A stretch of 7,457 nt of DNA from Gammaproteobacteria bacterium (GCA_030617565.1 JAUWVE010000075.1:1-7457); one strand, 5' to 3'; positions 1 through 6,303 are shown, numbered from the stretch's first letter. The notes: generated by a model from the sequence alone, not told the origin. Numbers and translations: made by a program.

Positions 1-376
1 GGGGCGAACCATTCTCCTTAGAAAGGATGGAAATTATTTTCTGCTTTTTTACAACTCGAGTTAGGCCTAACTCTTTCGTCAGCCGGCGTTGAAGCCCTAC
101 TGAATAGTCTGGATAGGTATCTCCAATGCCGTGAATCATCAGCAGGTTCAGGGTACCGCTTTCCTGTCTGTTTTCCTTTTCTCCATAAAGCAGATCATTC
201 AGTCCCGCTAATGGGCGAGAATCAATCTCGCATGCCCCCATGTCCTTATCACCCGGGTGCTTATCTTCCATAATTGCCTCGGTAACACCTCTGGATATGG
301 ATGTGCAGCCAGAATACAGAACCAGGCAGGACAGAAAAATTGTATATTTGATAAATTTTTGGCTAATGCTAAACAT
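1..376 (-). CDS. Putative lipoprotein with alpha/beta-hydrolase-like N-terminus, partial (C-terminus beyond window)
   Basis: Reading the minus strand from an ATG at 376 gives 125 codons that stay open to the left edge, so the C-terminal part is missing. Residues 1-24 form a lipoprotein signal: MFSISQK, a hydrophobic run, then the lipobox LYSGC with the lipidated Cys at 24. The mature part begins TSISRGVTEAI. Around residues 78-88 the sequence LNLLMIHGIGD looks like the strand plus HG oxyanion motif that precedes the nucleophile in alpha/beta hydrolases (lipase/esterase-like). The nucleophile elbow and catalytic acid and His would lie outside the window. An in-frame ATG at 436 would add 20 residues ahead of the signal, so 376 is preferred. 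A GAAGGAAGA purine run lies about 12-15 bases upstream, farther than ideal for a ribosome site. The lipoprotein call is firm; the hydrolase fold is inferred from one motif. It is transcribed away from the non-coding region at 377-890. Confidence 0.72.
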   Translation of the reverse strand, partial: MFSISQKFIKYTIFLSCLVLYSGCTSISRGVTEAIMEDKHPGDKDMGACEIDSRPLAGLNDLLYGEKENRQESGTLNLLMIHGIGDTYPDYSVGLQRRLTKELGLTRVVKKQKIISILSKENGSP

Positions 377-652
377 AATTTTAATACGTCTTCCTTCGCT
401 GTGTAGCAGCCAGAGTGTAACCGCCCCCTGCTCCATCGACAAAATGTACATGGTTCAATCTTTGATGCCAGCCATTATCATTTTCAGCAGGACGTCAAAT
501 TTCTGCAGTCAGTACTTCAGATCAAGTCCGGCTTATAGCTTTGCCAGTATACTGCAACATTACTGAGGAATTTACTAAAATTGGTCTGTATAGATTTATC
601 AGACATGATTTTCTATGTTATGTTTTTTCTCATAGCTGTCCCATAAACATTA

Positions 653-704
653 TGTAGGTTCGACAAATTCGAACAACAACTGTGCGAATGAATTCGCACC
701 TACA
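653..704. repeat. REP-like inverted doublet (TGTAGGT...ACCTACA)
   Basis: The 52-bp unit starts TGTAGGT (653-659) and ends ACCTACA (698-704). Its left half read on the minus strand (TGTTCGAATTTG then TCGAACCTACA) resembles its right half read on the plus strand (TGTGCGAATGAA then TTCGCACCTACA), so it is two related copies facing opposite ways. Each half folds by itself: TTCGA (659-663) with TCGAA (669-673), and GTGCGAAT (682-689) with ATTCGCAC (692-699). This is the architecture of repetitive extragenic palindromes, which in many gammaproteobacteria are moved by RAYT (TnpA-REP) transposases. No RAYT gene is present in the window. Whether the unit is repeated elsewhere in the genome cannot be seen here. 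Confidence 0.6.
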
Positions 705-751
705 ACTGCTGCGTAGTACTGGATATTTTCTCTCACTTTTTCTGCTTAGAA

Positions 752-774
752 TAAACATGGCAATTCCATGTTTA
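752..774 (-). terminator. Stem-loop, weak candidate terminator downstream of the uvrD-dctP operon
   Basis: TAAACATGG (752-760) pairs perfectly with CCATGTTTA (766-774) around a 5-base loop. On the minus strand it lies about 117 bases past the stop codon of the TRAP receptor gene and is followed by TTCT, which is only a poor U-tract. The stem is AT-rich. It could end the operon transcript or be a structural part of the surrounding inverted-repeat element; the distance and weak U-tract argue against efficient intrinsic termination. Confidence 0.22.
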
Positions 775-890
775 AAAACCACCTTCGAAAAGATAAGCAT
801 TTTTGAATCAAGGACTTAAATTTTGTTCATGTTTCGTTTATGGGACAGCAGTGACGTAAAACCTAATACATAAAACGTAATACAGGCTTT

Positions 891-1976
891 TTAGCTTTTG
901 CCCCGTGCATCCATATAAGCCTGCTCAGAAATTTTGTGATAACTAACAACCTTGTCACGATACGCCTTGAATGATTTGTAAACTTTGGCCGAGAAAGGAT
1001 CTCTTGCTGCCAGTTCCTCAACGACTTCATCTGACAATTTTTTCAGCGCCGACAGAACATCGTCTGGAAATCTTCTTAAATCAACATTATGTTTTTCCAC
1101 CAGCGTCTGCAGAGCATCGTTATTCCGTGTTGTATATTCAGCCAGCATATCCTGGTTGGCCACGCGACAGGCATTCAATACAATAACCTGCAAATCAGCA
1201 GGCAGGCTCTTCAGTGCCTTCTTGCTGATGATGGCTTCAAGCGTAGTACCCGGTTCATGCCAGCCGGGGTAGTAATAATATTTTGCCGCCTTGTAAAAGC
1301 CAAAGGCAAGGTCATTGTAGGGGCCTACCCATTCTGTCGCATCGATAGTGCCCGACTGCAGTGCAGTGAACAGCTCACCACCCGGCAGATTAACCGGCGT
1401 TCCACCTGCTCTCTTTAATACTTCGCCACCTAAGCCGGGGATGCGCATCTTGAGACCTTTTAGGTCTCCGACGCTGTTGATTTCCTTATTGAACCAGCCG
1501 CCCATCTGCACGCCTGTATTGCCGATGGCAGAAGGAACGAGACCAAACTGATCATATAATTCTGTCCACAGTTCCATACCACCGCCATGGTAAAGCCAGC
1601 CATTCATTTCCTGAGCCGTCAAACCAAAAGGAACCGCCGAAAAAAACTGTGTCGCCTCACTTTTTCCCTTCCAGTAATAGGCACCACTATGGCCCATTTC
1701 AGCGGTACCATCATAAACAGCATCGAAGACTTCCAGTGCAGGCACCAGCTCCTTTGCTCCATATACTTTGACCGTTAAACGACCGCCACTCATCTCGCCA
1801 ATTAATTCTGCCAAAAAGTTGGCGCCCGTTCCCAGGCCGGGAAAGTTCTTGGGCCAGGATGTGACCATCTTCCACTGGATTGTTGAACCCGCATGGACAG
1901 CCGGTGCGGCTAGCACGGTGCTACCCAGTGCGGCTCCCGCCAGGCTGGAAGTCTTTATAAAATCACGTCTTTTCAT
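891..1976 (-). CDS. TRAP transporter solute-binding receptor, DctP/TakP type, Tat-exported
   Basis: This 361-residue periplasmic receptor belongs to the DctP superfamily, closest in character to the TakP / mannitol-chloroaromatic branch whose known ligands include 2-oxo acids and other carboxylates. The N-terminus MKRRDFIKTSSLAG is a twin-arginine signal (RR at 3-4) with a hydrophobic core and cleavage near AVHA (about residue 29). Family landmarks are GGWFNKEI (159-166), LKGLKMRIPG (172-181) with Arg178 at the position that in TRAP receptors salt-bridges the ligand carboxylate, and LPGGELFTALQSGTIDATEW (197-216). Its Glu215-Trp216 resembles the ligand/cation-site pair of TakP. Full length. 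A ribosome site AAGAGAG (1982-1988) lies five bases before the ATG, and only 14 bp separate it from the upstream GGDEF-like gene, so it is the third gene of the uvrD operon. No DctQ or DctM gene is in the window. The ligand cannot be assigned from sequence. Confidence 0.93.
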   Translation of the reverse strand: MKRRDFIKTSSLAGAALGSTVLAAPAVHAGSTIQWKMVTSWPKNFPGLGTGANFLAELIGEMSGGRLTVKVYGAKELVPALEVFDAVYDGTAEMGHSGAYYWKGKSEATQFFSAVPFGLTAQEMNGWLYHGGGMELWTELYDQFGLVPSAIGNTGVQMGGWFNKEINSVGDLKGLKMRIPGLGGEVLKRAGGTPVNLPGGELFTALQSGTIDATEWVGPYNDLAFGFYKAAKYYYYPGWHEPGTTLEAIISKKALKSLPADLQVIVLNACRVANQDMLAEYTTRNNDALQTLVEKHNVDLRRFPDDVLSALKKLSDEVVEELAARDPFSAKVYKSFKAYRDKVVSYHKISEQAYMDARGKS

Positions 1977-1990
1977 ATTTACTCTCTTAA

Positions 1991-2749
1991 TTACTGCTTA
2001 ATGCAGATACCATTCTCTTCTTTTTCGGACTGGGCAACAGCAGACTCAACCCTGTCTAACAGGCTTTGCAGGTCTTCACCGCGATGGAATTCTGTCATGC
2101 CTATCCATACGGACACCTTATCAGTGGCATCGGTCATGCCATTTGTAAGGTTTTCACGCAGTCTGTCAGCGACAATAGTGGCACCATCAATATCGGATTC
2201 GGGAAGCAGCGCCATAAACACATTGTCCCTGAAACGCCCGATACGGTCCGGCATTCTCAGGGATTCTGCCATTAAACCTGCTGTGTTGATCATTGCATTC
2301 TCTGCATCCGATTCTTCCAGCCTGTCAAGACCATCAATCTTAATCATGCCGATGGAAAGCTTGTGCCCATAACGATCTGCCAATGCCATCAGCTCTAGTA
2401 TGCTAATTGTAAGGCCGCGTTCATTTGATGTTCGCGTAAGGGAATCAATATTAGGCCATTGCTTGAGTTCATCTTCATTAACATCTTCAGGACCAGACTC
2501 CTTCCTTACTGATTCTTCCGACTGCAGGGGTCCATTTTTTCGGCGAAAGAGAAAAAATATACCAGCCGCAACGATCAGTATACGCAGAACACTTCTCACC
2601 AGGTCCTGCATATTGGCATCCATGCCCACCAGAAACCCATATAAGTGTATTGCCAGTTCTGCAACAGCTACTATCAATAATATCTTGATAATAAATCCGA
2701 GCAGACATGTACCATTATCGTTCTTTTGTTTACAGATCGAATCAATCAT
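1991..2749 (-). CDS. Membrane protein with degenerate (catalytically dead) GGDEF domain
   Basis: The protein has 252 residues with two predicted transmembrane helices (about 16-41 and 53-68), a basic RRK stop, an acidic linker (78-97) and a cytoplasmic GGDEF-like domain (about 101-243). Fold landmarks survive: IDSLTRTSNERGL (101-113) matches the DxLTGLxNRR start, MIKIDGLDRL (135-144) matches the DIDxFK strand, and DRIGRFRDNVFMALLP (168-183) is the active-site hairpin. However, the RYGGDEF signature reads RFRDNVF (172-178) and the ND..GH..GD substrate motif is absent, so diguanylate cyclase activity is very unlikely. An RxxD motif (RMPD, 165-168) sits five residues before the signature, exactly where the inhibitory c-di-GMP site lies in cyclases, so a c-di-GMP receptor role is possible. 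Its ribosome site TGAGGA (2759-2764) overlaps the uvrD stop codon, implying translational coupling. It is followed 14 bp later by the TRAP receptor gene. No phenotype can be assigned. Confidence 0.85.
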   Translation of the reverse strand: MIDSICKQKNDNGTCLLGFIIKILLIVAVAELAIHLYGFLVGMDANMQDLVRSVLRILIVAAGIFFLFRRKNGPLQSEESVRKESGPEDVNEDELKQWPNIDSLTRTSNERGLTISILELMALADRYGHKLSIGMIKIDGLDRLEESDAENAMINTAGLMAESLRMPDRIGRFRDNVFMALLPESDIDGATIVADRLRENLTNGMTDATDKVSVWIGMTEFHRGEDLQSLLDRVESAVAQSEKEENGICIKQ

Positions 2750-2758
2750 ATTTTATAT

Positions 2759-2764
2759 TCCTCA
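2759..2764 (-). promoter_or_regulatory. Ribosome binding site overlapping the uvrD stop codon
   Basis: On the minus strand the uvrD TGA (2764-2762) forms the start of the Shine-Dalgarno sequence TGAGGA for the GGDEF-like gene, whose ATG follows after 9 bases. Ribosomes finishing uvrD would expose or directly reload this site. This supports both the chosen ATG at 2749 and coupled translation of the two genes. Confidence 0.7.
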
Positions 2765-4924
2765 CAAACGAGTTAAGCGGGCAAATGAAAGAACCAGCCA
2801 TTTAACTCCGACTGACTCAAAATTTACCTGTGCGCGTGTATGCTCTCCCTTTCCTTCAATATTCACGATAACCCCTTCACCGAACTTATCATGCCTGACC
2901 CTCGCACCCAGTGACAAGCCAGTTGCTAATAAACTCTCGTCATCATCCACATGCTGCGCCTGCCAGGCCGTCTGAAAACCACCGCCACGCGTCCTTATCT
3001 CCTCTAGTGCCTCAGCTGGTATTTCTTTCAGAAACCGTGAAGGGGATGTGTAATTCTCACGTCCGTACAATCTACGCACTTCTGCGTAGGTAATATAAAG
3101 CTGTTTCATGGCGCGTGTCATACCAACATAGCAAAGCCTGCGCTCTTCTTCCAGACGTGCGGGGTCATTTAGTGCATGCTGGGAAGGAAACAGGCCTTCT
3201 TCCATACCGGAAAGAAAAACCAGTGGAAACTCCAGCCCTTTCGCAGCATGCAGGCTCATTAGCTGCACACAATCCTCCCATGCCTCTGCCTGGCCTTCTC
3301 CAGCTTCCAATGCTGCGTGTGCAAGAAAAGCTGACAGAGGGTCCATTTCCACTTCTTCGTCCTGGTAATAGTTTCTTGCAGCGGTCACCAGCTCTTTCAG
3401 GTTTTCAACACGCGTCTCGGCCTTTTCACCCTTCGCATTGCCATGAAACTCAAGTAAACCTGACTGGGCCAGTACCTGTTCCACCTGCTCATACAACTCC
3501 AGGTCTGTAATCTGCACCGCGAGTGCGTCAATCATTTCAAGAAATAGGCGTAAGGCATTGCTGGCACGTGCAGTCAATGCATCTTCCTGTAGCAGTGCTG
3601 TGGCTGCCTGCCACATCGTTATATCGGAGGTTCTTGCTTTTTGCCGGACTATATCCAGTGTACGATTACCGATGCCCCGGGTGGGTACGTTAACAACACG
3701 CTCAAAGGAGGTATCATCCTCATGGTTCAGACACAGGCGTAAATAGGACAATGCATCCTTAATTTCTGTACGCTCGAAAAAACGCAGGCCTCCATAAACA
3801 CGATAGGGCATAGCGACATTGAACAGGGCTTCTTCAAAGCTGCGGCTCTGCGCGTTGGAACGATAGAGGATGGCAACCTCGGAACGTAAATTTCCCTCAT
3901 CAACCCATGAGCGTATGCAATCGACCGTAAAACGCGCCTCATCGACTTCATTGAAGGCCGCATAAAGTTTGATCTTTTCGCCCTCTTCACCCTCAGTCCA
4001 CAGGGTCTTGCCCATCCGCCCCTCATTCCGGCTGATCACGGCATTGGCTGCATTCAGGATTGTCGAGGTCGAGCGGTAATTCTGCTCAAGACGTACCATC
4101 TCGGTTCCACGGAAATCCTTTTCAAACTTCCTGATATTCTCAACCTGGGCGCCACGCCAGCTGTAGATCGACTGGTCATCATCACCAACCACCATAATAT
4201 GTGACTGCGGTCCGACAAACTCTTTTAACCAGCGATACTGTATGCTATTGGTATCCTGGAATTCATCCACCAGCACAGCACGAAACCGTTCACGGTATTG
4301 AAGTCGCAACACTTCATTGTTGTGCATCATCTCCCATGTACGCAATAACAACTCGGCAAAATCTACCAGTCCCGAGCGCTGACAATGCACTTCATATTCT
4401 CTGTACACCTTCGCCCATTGCTGTTGCTGGGGATCCGATCCACTATGCACATCACCGGCCCGTCGTCCTGCTTCCTTGTGATAATTAATAAAATGCTGCC
4501 CCTGTTTGGGCTGCCAGTAGGAATCATCCAGCTCCATGTTGGCGATGACGCGCTTGACTACGCGCAGCTGATCAGCGCTGTCTATGATTTGAAAATTTTG
4601 CGGCAGGCCGGCTTCCTGCCAGTGAGTACGAAGAAGTCTGTGCGACAGGCCATGGAAGGTACCCATCCACATGCCGCCCACCGGAAAACCCAGCATCTGT
4701 TCTATTCGACCACGCATTTCACTGGCGGCTTTGTTGGTAAAAGTAACGGCCAGTATTGATAAAGGCGAATAGGAATAGGCCTGCACCAGCCAGGCTACGC
4801 GATGCGTCAACACACGAGTCTTGCCGCTACCCGCACCGGCGAGCACCAGCAAAGGTCCTTCTACAGCAGCAACGGCCTTGCGTTGTGGTTCATTCAGTCC
4901 ATCGAGTAGGTGTGATACATCCAT
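2762..4924 (-). CDS. uvrD: DNA helicase II, UvrD (superfamily 1A 3'-5' helicase)
   Basis: The ATP-dependent 3'-5' helicase UvrD displaces the incised strand and UvrC in nucleotide excision repair, unwinds DNA in MutHLS mismatch repair and removes RecA filaments. The length, 720 residues, equals that of the E. coli protein, and the N-terminus MDVSHLLDGLNEPQRKAV is nearly the same. Motifs in order: Q-motif (10-18), Walker A GAGSGKT (30-36), Ia TFTNKAA (61-67), Walker B/DEFQ LVDEFQDTN (218-226), III GDDDQSIYSWRGA (247-259), IV LEQNYRST (279-286), V LMSLHAAKGLEF (555-566) and VI EERRLCYVGMTRA (593-605). The C-terminal Tudor-like module (about 673-716, GARVRHDKFGEGVIVNIEG) marks it as UvrD/PcrA rather than Rep. 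All catalytic residues I can check are present. The start is set by homology; no good Shine-Dalgarno precedes it. It is the first gene of an operon with the GGDEF-like and TRAP receptor genes. I found no LexA box upstream, unlike E. coli uvrD. Confidence 0.98.
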   Translation of the reverse strand: MDVSHLLDGLNEPQRKAVAAVEGPLLVLAGAGSGKTRVLTHRVAWLVQAYSYSPLSILAVTFTNKAASEMRGRIEQMLGFPVGGMWMGTFHGLSHRLLRTHWQEAGLPQNFQIIDSADQLRVVKRVIANMELDDSYWQPKQGQHFINYHKEAGRRAGDVHSGSDPQQQQWAKVYREYEVHCQRSGLVDFAELLLRTWEMMHNNEVLRLQYRERFRAVLVDEFQDTNSIQYRWLKEFVGPQSHIMVVGDDDQSIYSWRGAQVENIRKFEKDFRGTEMVRLEQNYRSTSTILNAANAVISRNEGRMGKTLWTEGEEGEKIKLYAAFNEVDEARFTVDCIRSWVDEGNLRSEVAILYRSNAQSRSFEEALFNVAMPYRVYGGLRFFERTEIKDALSYLRLCLNHEDDTSFERVVNVPTRGIGNRTLDIVRQKARTSDITMWQAATALLQEDALTARASNALRLFLEMIDALAVQITDLELYEQVEQVLAQSGLLEFHGNAKGEKAETRVENLKELVTAARNYYQDEEVEMDPLSAFLAHAALEAGEGQAEAWEDCVQLMSLHAAKGLEFPLVFLSGMEEGLFPSQHALNDPARLEEERRLCYVGMTRAMKQLYITYAEVRRLYGRENYTSPSRFLKEIPAEALEEIRTRGGGFQTAWQAQHVDDDESLLATGLSLGARVRHDKFGEGVIVNIEGKGEHTRAQVNFESVGVKWLVLSFARLTRL

Positions 4925-5080
4925 CGAATGTTATGCTTAGTGAAAAATATGTATTATCTTTTATAGTCGGGGGAAGAACAGTTTTTCGACTCTCGTATTT
5001 AATATACTATATTAGCAGAATTTGTGTTCAAACACTGTTCATGTAATTACAAACAAAAAAATCAGGCTAATTGCTGCCCC
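4925..5080. promoter_or_regulatory. Divergent promoter region between uvrD and the beta-barrel gene
   Basis: This AT-rich 156-bp gap separates divergent starts. For uvrD (minus strand) the best candidate is TTGAAC (5031-5026), a 16-base spacer, then TAGTAT (5009-5004), each hexamer matching four of six consensus bases. For the plus strand, TATACT at 5003-5008 or TATATT at 5008-5013 could serve as -10, but no good -35 is present. The two candidate promoters overlap, so transcription in one direction may interfere with the other. A short palindrome GTGTT-CA-AACAC (5024-5035) overlaps the putative uvrD -35 and could be an operator. No conserved regulator site can be named. Confidence 0.35.
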
Positions 5081-5953
5081 ATGAAACTAAACCACTGCAC
5101 ACGCGGGACGACATACCGCCTTCTGCTTATCCTGTGTACCATTAGTCCTGCATCGCTGTTTGCTGAAGAGGTTGAGATTGAGCCGGTAAACTGGGCCTAC
5201 TCATCGATCTTTGGCACCGGCTGGTACCAGATAGAAGACAACCAGTCCGTATTCGCGGTAAGCCTGCCTGTCCGACAGAAACTGCGGAGTTCCTCCATTT
5301 CTGAGTCAGGGGAACGTAAAATTGGTTTCGAAATTGATTGGGCCCTGTCAGTGGGCTTATACAAAATCGACGACTTGCCGGGTCTTCTCGACCCCGATAA
5401 TTTTGGCTCTGTAGTTTTCACGCCGGGCATCGAACTGGTAATCCCAGTTACTCAAAGATGGAATTTACGCCCATACGCGAACTTCGGCTGGGGTTCAAAA
5501 CTGGGTTCCAGTGACTCAGCCTGGGTCTATTACACCGGAATCAAGAGTCGTTACACCTTTCCTGCAGCTACCGGCAACTGGGCACTAATTAACAGTATTT
5601 ACTATGGGGGGTATACACCCTCTGTTGGTCCATCAGATGACCTGGCAGCAATACTTACCGGAATCGAATACAGGCAACGACTGAATAAAACCAGTAAAGA
5701 TGGCGACATTATTGACCTGCATTGGAGCCTTGCCTATTCCTATCTGGGTGACGAACTGACATTTGGACTTCCCGATGGTAGCATCGACGCTATCGATGAC
5801 CAGTTCGAGGCGGCACTTGCCTACGGTTATCGAAATCGGCCGGTTAAATTGTGGTTCATGAAGTTAGACACTCTTGGACTAGGGTACCGGTTTAGTTCCA
5901 ATGGGACATTTAAAGGTATAAGCCTTAACTTCGGATCGTGGTTTACGCGATAA
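5081..5953 (+). CDS. Predicted outer-membrane beta-barrel protein of unknown function
   Basis: The protein has 290 residues from the ATG at 5081. Residues 1-28 form a Sec signal peptide: basic n-region, LLLILCTISPASLF core, cleavage after LFA before EEVEIEP. The mature protein shows alternating amphipathic strands rich in aromatic residues and Gly, many starting or ending in Tyr/Trp (NWAYSSIFGTGWYQI, LRPYANFGWGSKLG, IDLHWSLAYSYLG, FEAALAYGYRN), with a final strand LGLGYRFSSNGTFKGISLNF near the C-terminus. That pattern fits a 10-14 strand outer-membrane barrel. It resembles solitary autotransporter-like barrels (Omp_AT) in general look, but I cannot confirm the family. The same frame is open from an ATG at 5024, but that start would put 19 hydrophilic, Cys-rich residues ahead of the signal peptide. 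The ribosome site at 5081 is weak (AGG about 14 bases upstream). The Gdx/SugE gene follows after 12 bp with its own site, so the two are probably co-transcribed. Confidence 0.75.
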   Translation: MKLNHCTRGTTYRLLLILCTISPASLFAEEVEIEPVNWAYSSIFGTGWYQIEDNQSVFAVSLPVRQKLRSSSISESGERKIGFEIDWALSVGLYKIDDLPGLLDPDNFGSVVFTPGIELVIPVTQRWNLRPYANFGWGSKLGSSDSAWVYYTGIKSRYTFPAATGNWALINSIYYGGYTPSVGPSDDLAAILTGIEYRQRLNKTSKDGDIIDLHWSLAYSYLGDELTFGLPDGSIDAIDDQFEAALAYGYRNRPVKLWFMKLDTLGLGYRFSSNGTFKGISLNFGSWFTR

Positions 5954-5965
5954 AAGGAAAATTAT

Positions 5966-6292
5966 ATGGCCTGGGTTTATCTAATTATTGCCGGAATTTT
6001 CGAATGGGGCTGGCCTGTCGGCCTCAAACTGGGATGGACCGACGAGGGCGCAAATTACAGCTGGATAACCTTTGCAATTATTTGCATGGGCGTCAGCGGC
6101 GCACTGCTGTTGATTGCCCAGCGCAGCATACCGATGGGAACGGCCTATGCAGTGTGGACTGGAATTGGTGCAGTTGGAACCTTTCTCATTGGTGTCATGT
6201 TCTTTGGTGATTCAGCCACGCTAGCACGCTTCTTTTTTATTGGTTTGATCGTTGTCGGTATTGTTGGACTGAAACTGTCTTCTGCCCATTAA
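5966..6292 (+). CDS. gdx: SMR-family transporter, Gdx/SugE (guanidinium exporter) subtype
   Basis: This 108-residue inner-membrane protein has four transmembrane helices (about 3-21, 33-51, 57-80, 86-104). The small multidrug resistance family works as antiparallel dimers exchanging protons for cations; the Gdx subtype exports guanidinium and is linked to some quaternary ammonium tolerance. Subtype evidence: the essential Glu13 with Trp16 and Gly19-Leu20-Lys21, Ser44, and the Gdx signature PMGTAYAVWTGIGAVGT (56-72) with Tyr61 and Trp64. EmrE-type pumps lack this combination. The C-terminus GIVGLKLSS also matches SugE. Variations are Trp14 and Pro17 around the Glu13 helix turn, and GDSA (81-84) where E. 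coli SugE has GESA. The ribosome site AAGGAA (5954-5959) directly follows the stop of the beta-barrel gene and lies 6 bases before the ATG. No guanidine riboswitch is visible upstream. Confidence 0.9.
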   Translation: MAWVYLIIAGIFEWGWPVGLKLGWTDEGANYSWITFAIICMGVSGALLLIAQRSIPMGTAYAVWTGIGAVGTFLIGVMFFGDSATLARFFFIGLIVVGIVGLKLSSAH

Positions 6293-6303
6293 TATAGGCC
6301 GTG

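Larger units (their letters stand above)
635..849. mobile_element. Possible MITE-like element bounded by 14-bp perfect inverted repeats
   Basis: GCTGTCCCATAAAC at 635-648 is the exact reverse complement of GTTTATGGGACAGC at 836-849. A 14-of-14 inverted match across 215 bp is very unlikely by chance in a region of this size. The interior has no coding capacity, which fits a non-autonomous transposon or insertion-sequence remnant. I see no convincing target-site duplication: the flanks read CTCATA on the left and AGTGAC on the right and share nothing beyond a single A. I cannot assign the ends to a named IS family. Alternatives are a decayed element whose duplication has mutated, or a long-range inverted repeat with another role. 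It lies directly downstream of the TRAP receptor gene, where DctQ/DctM genes might have been expected. Confidence 0.4.
377..890. other. Non-coding region with an inverted-repeat element and REP-like palindromes
   Basis: This 514-bp gap lies between the stop of the TRAP receptor gene and the start of the lipoprotein gene, both on the minus strand. No convincing gene is visible. Open frames here are short, lack ribosome sites and have no recognisable protein character. The part from 635 to 849 is bounded by a perfect inverted repeat and holds a REP-like doublet and a separate stem-loop, each listed separately. The part from 377 to 634 should hold the promoter of the lipoprotein gene, but no clear -35/-10 pair stands out. 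Positions 850-885 are AT-rich with a short imperfect repeat of the type TAATAC/GTAATAC. Confidence 0.6.

Noticed and set aside
240..566. Plus-strand open frame of 108 codons
   Set aside because: It lies largely opposite the lipoprotein gene, whose signal peptide and lipobox are clear. The plus-strand product has no ribosome site and no recognisable protein character.
517..606. Minus-strand 29-codon frame beginning MSDKSIQTNFSKF
   Set aside because: The composition is protein-like, but no Shine-Dalgarno precedes the ATG, it is very short, and there is no conservation information. It could be a gene fragment but cannot be supported.
2487..2708. Minus-strand frame overlapping the GGDEF-like gene
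   Set aside because: It is a shadow in another frame of a gene with clear transmembrane segments and domain motifs.
4976..5050. Possible LexA (SOS) box upstream of uvrD
   Set aside because: CTGT occurs at 5035-5038, but the partner ACAG is not 8 bases away (TTAC instead). The CTG near 5015 on the minus strand also lacks its partner half.
5024..5080. Upstream ATG start for the beta-barrel protein
   Set aside because: It would place a hydrophilic, Cys-rich 19-residue leader before a standard signal peptide, and it overlaps the candidate promoter elements.
4925..5110. Guanidine riboswitch upstream of the Gdx operon
   Set aside because: I could not find the paired ACGR-loop hairpins of the guanidine-II class, and the gap is tight for a guanidine-I aptamer plus promoter. 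The single GGGACGACATACC segment near 5104 is inside the coding sequence and forms at most one weak hairpin.
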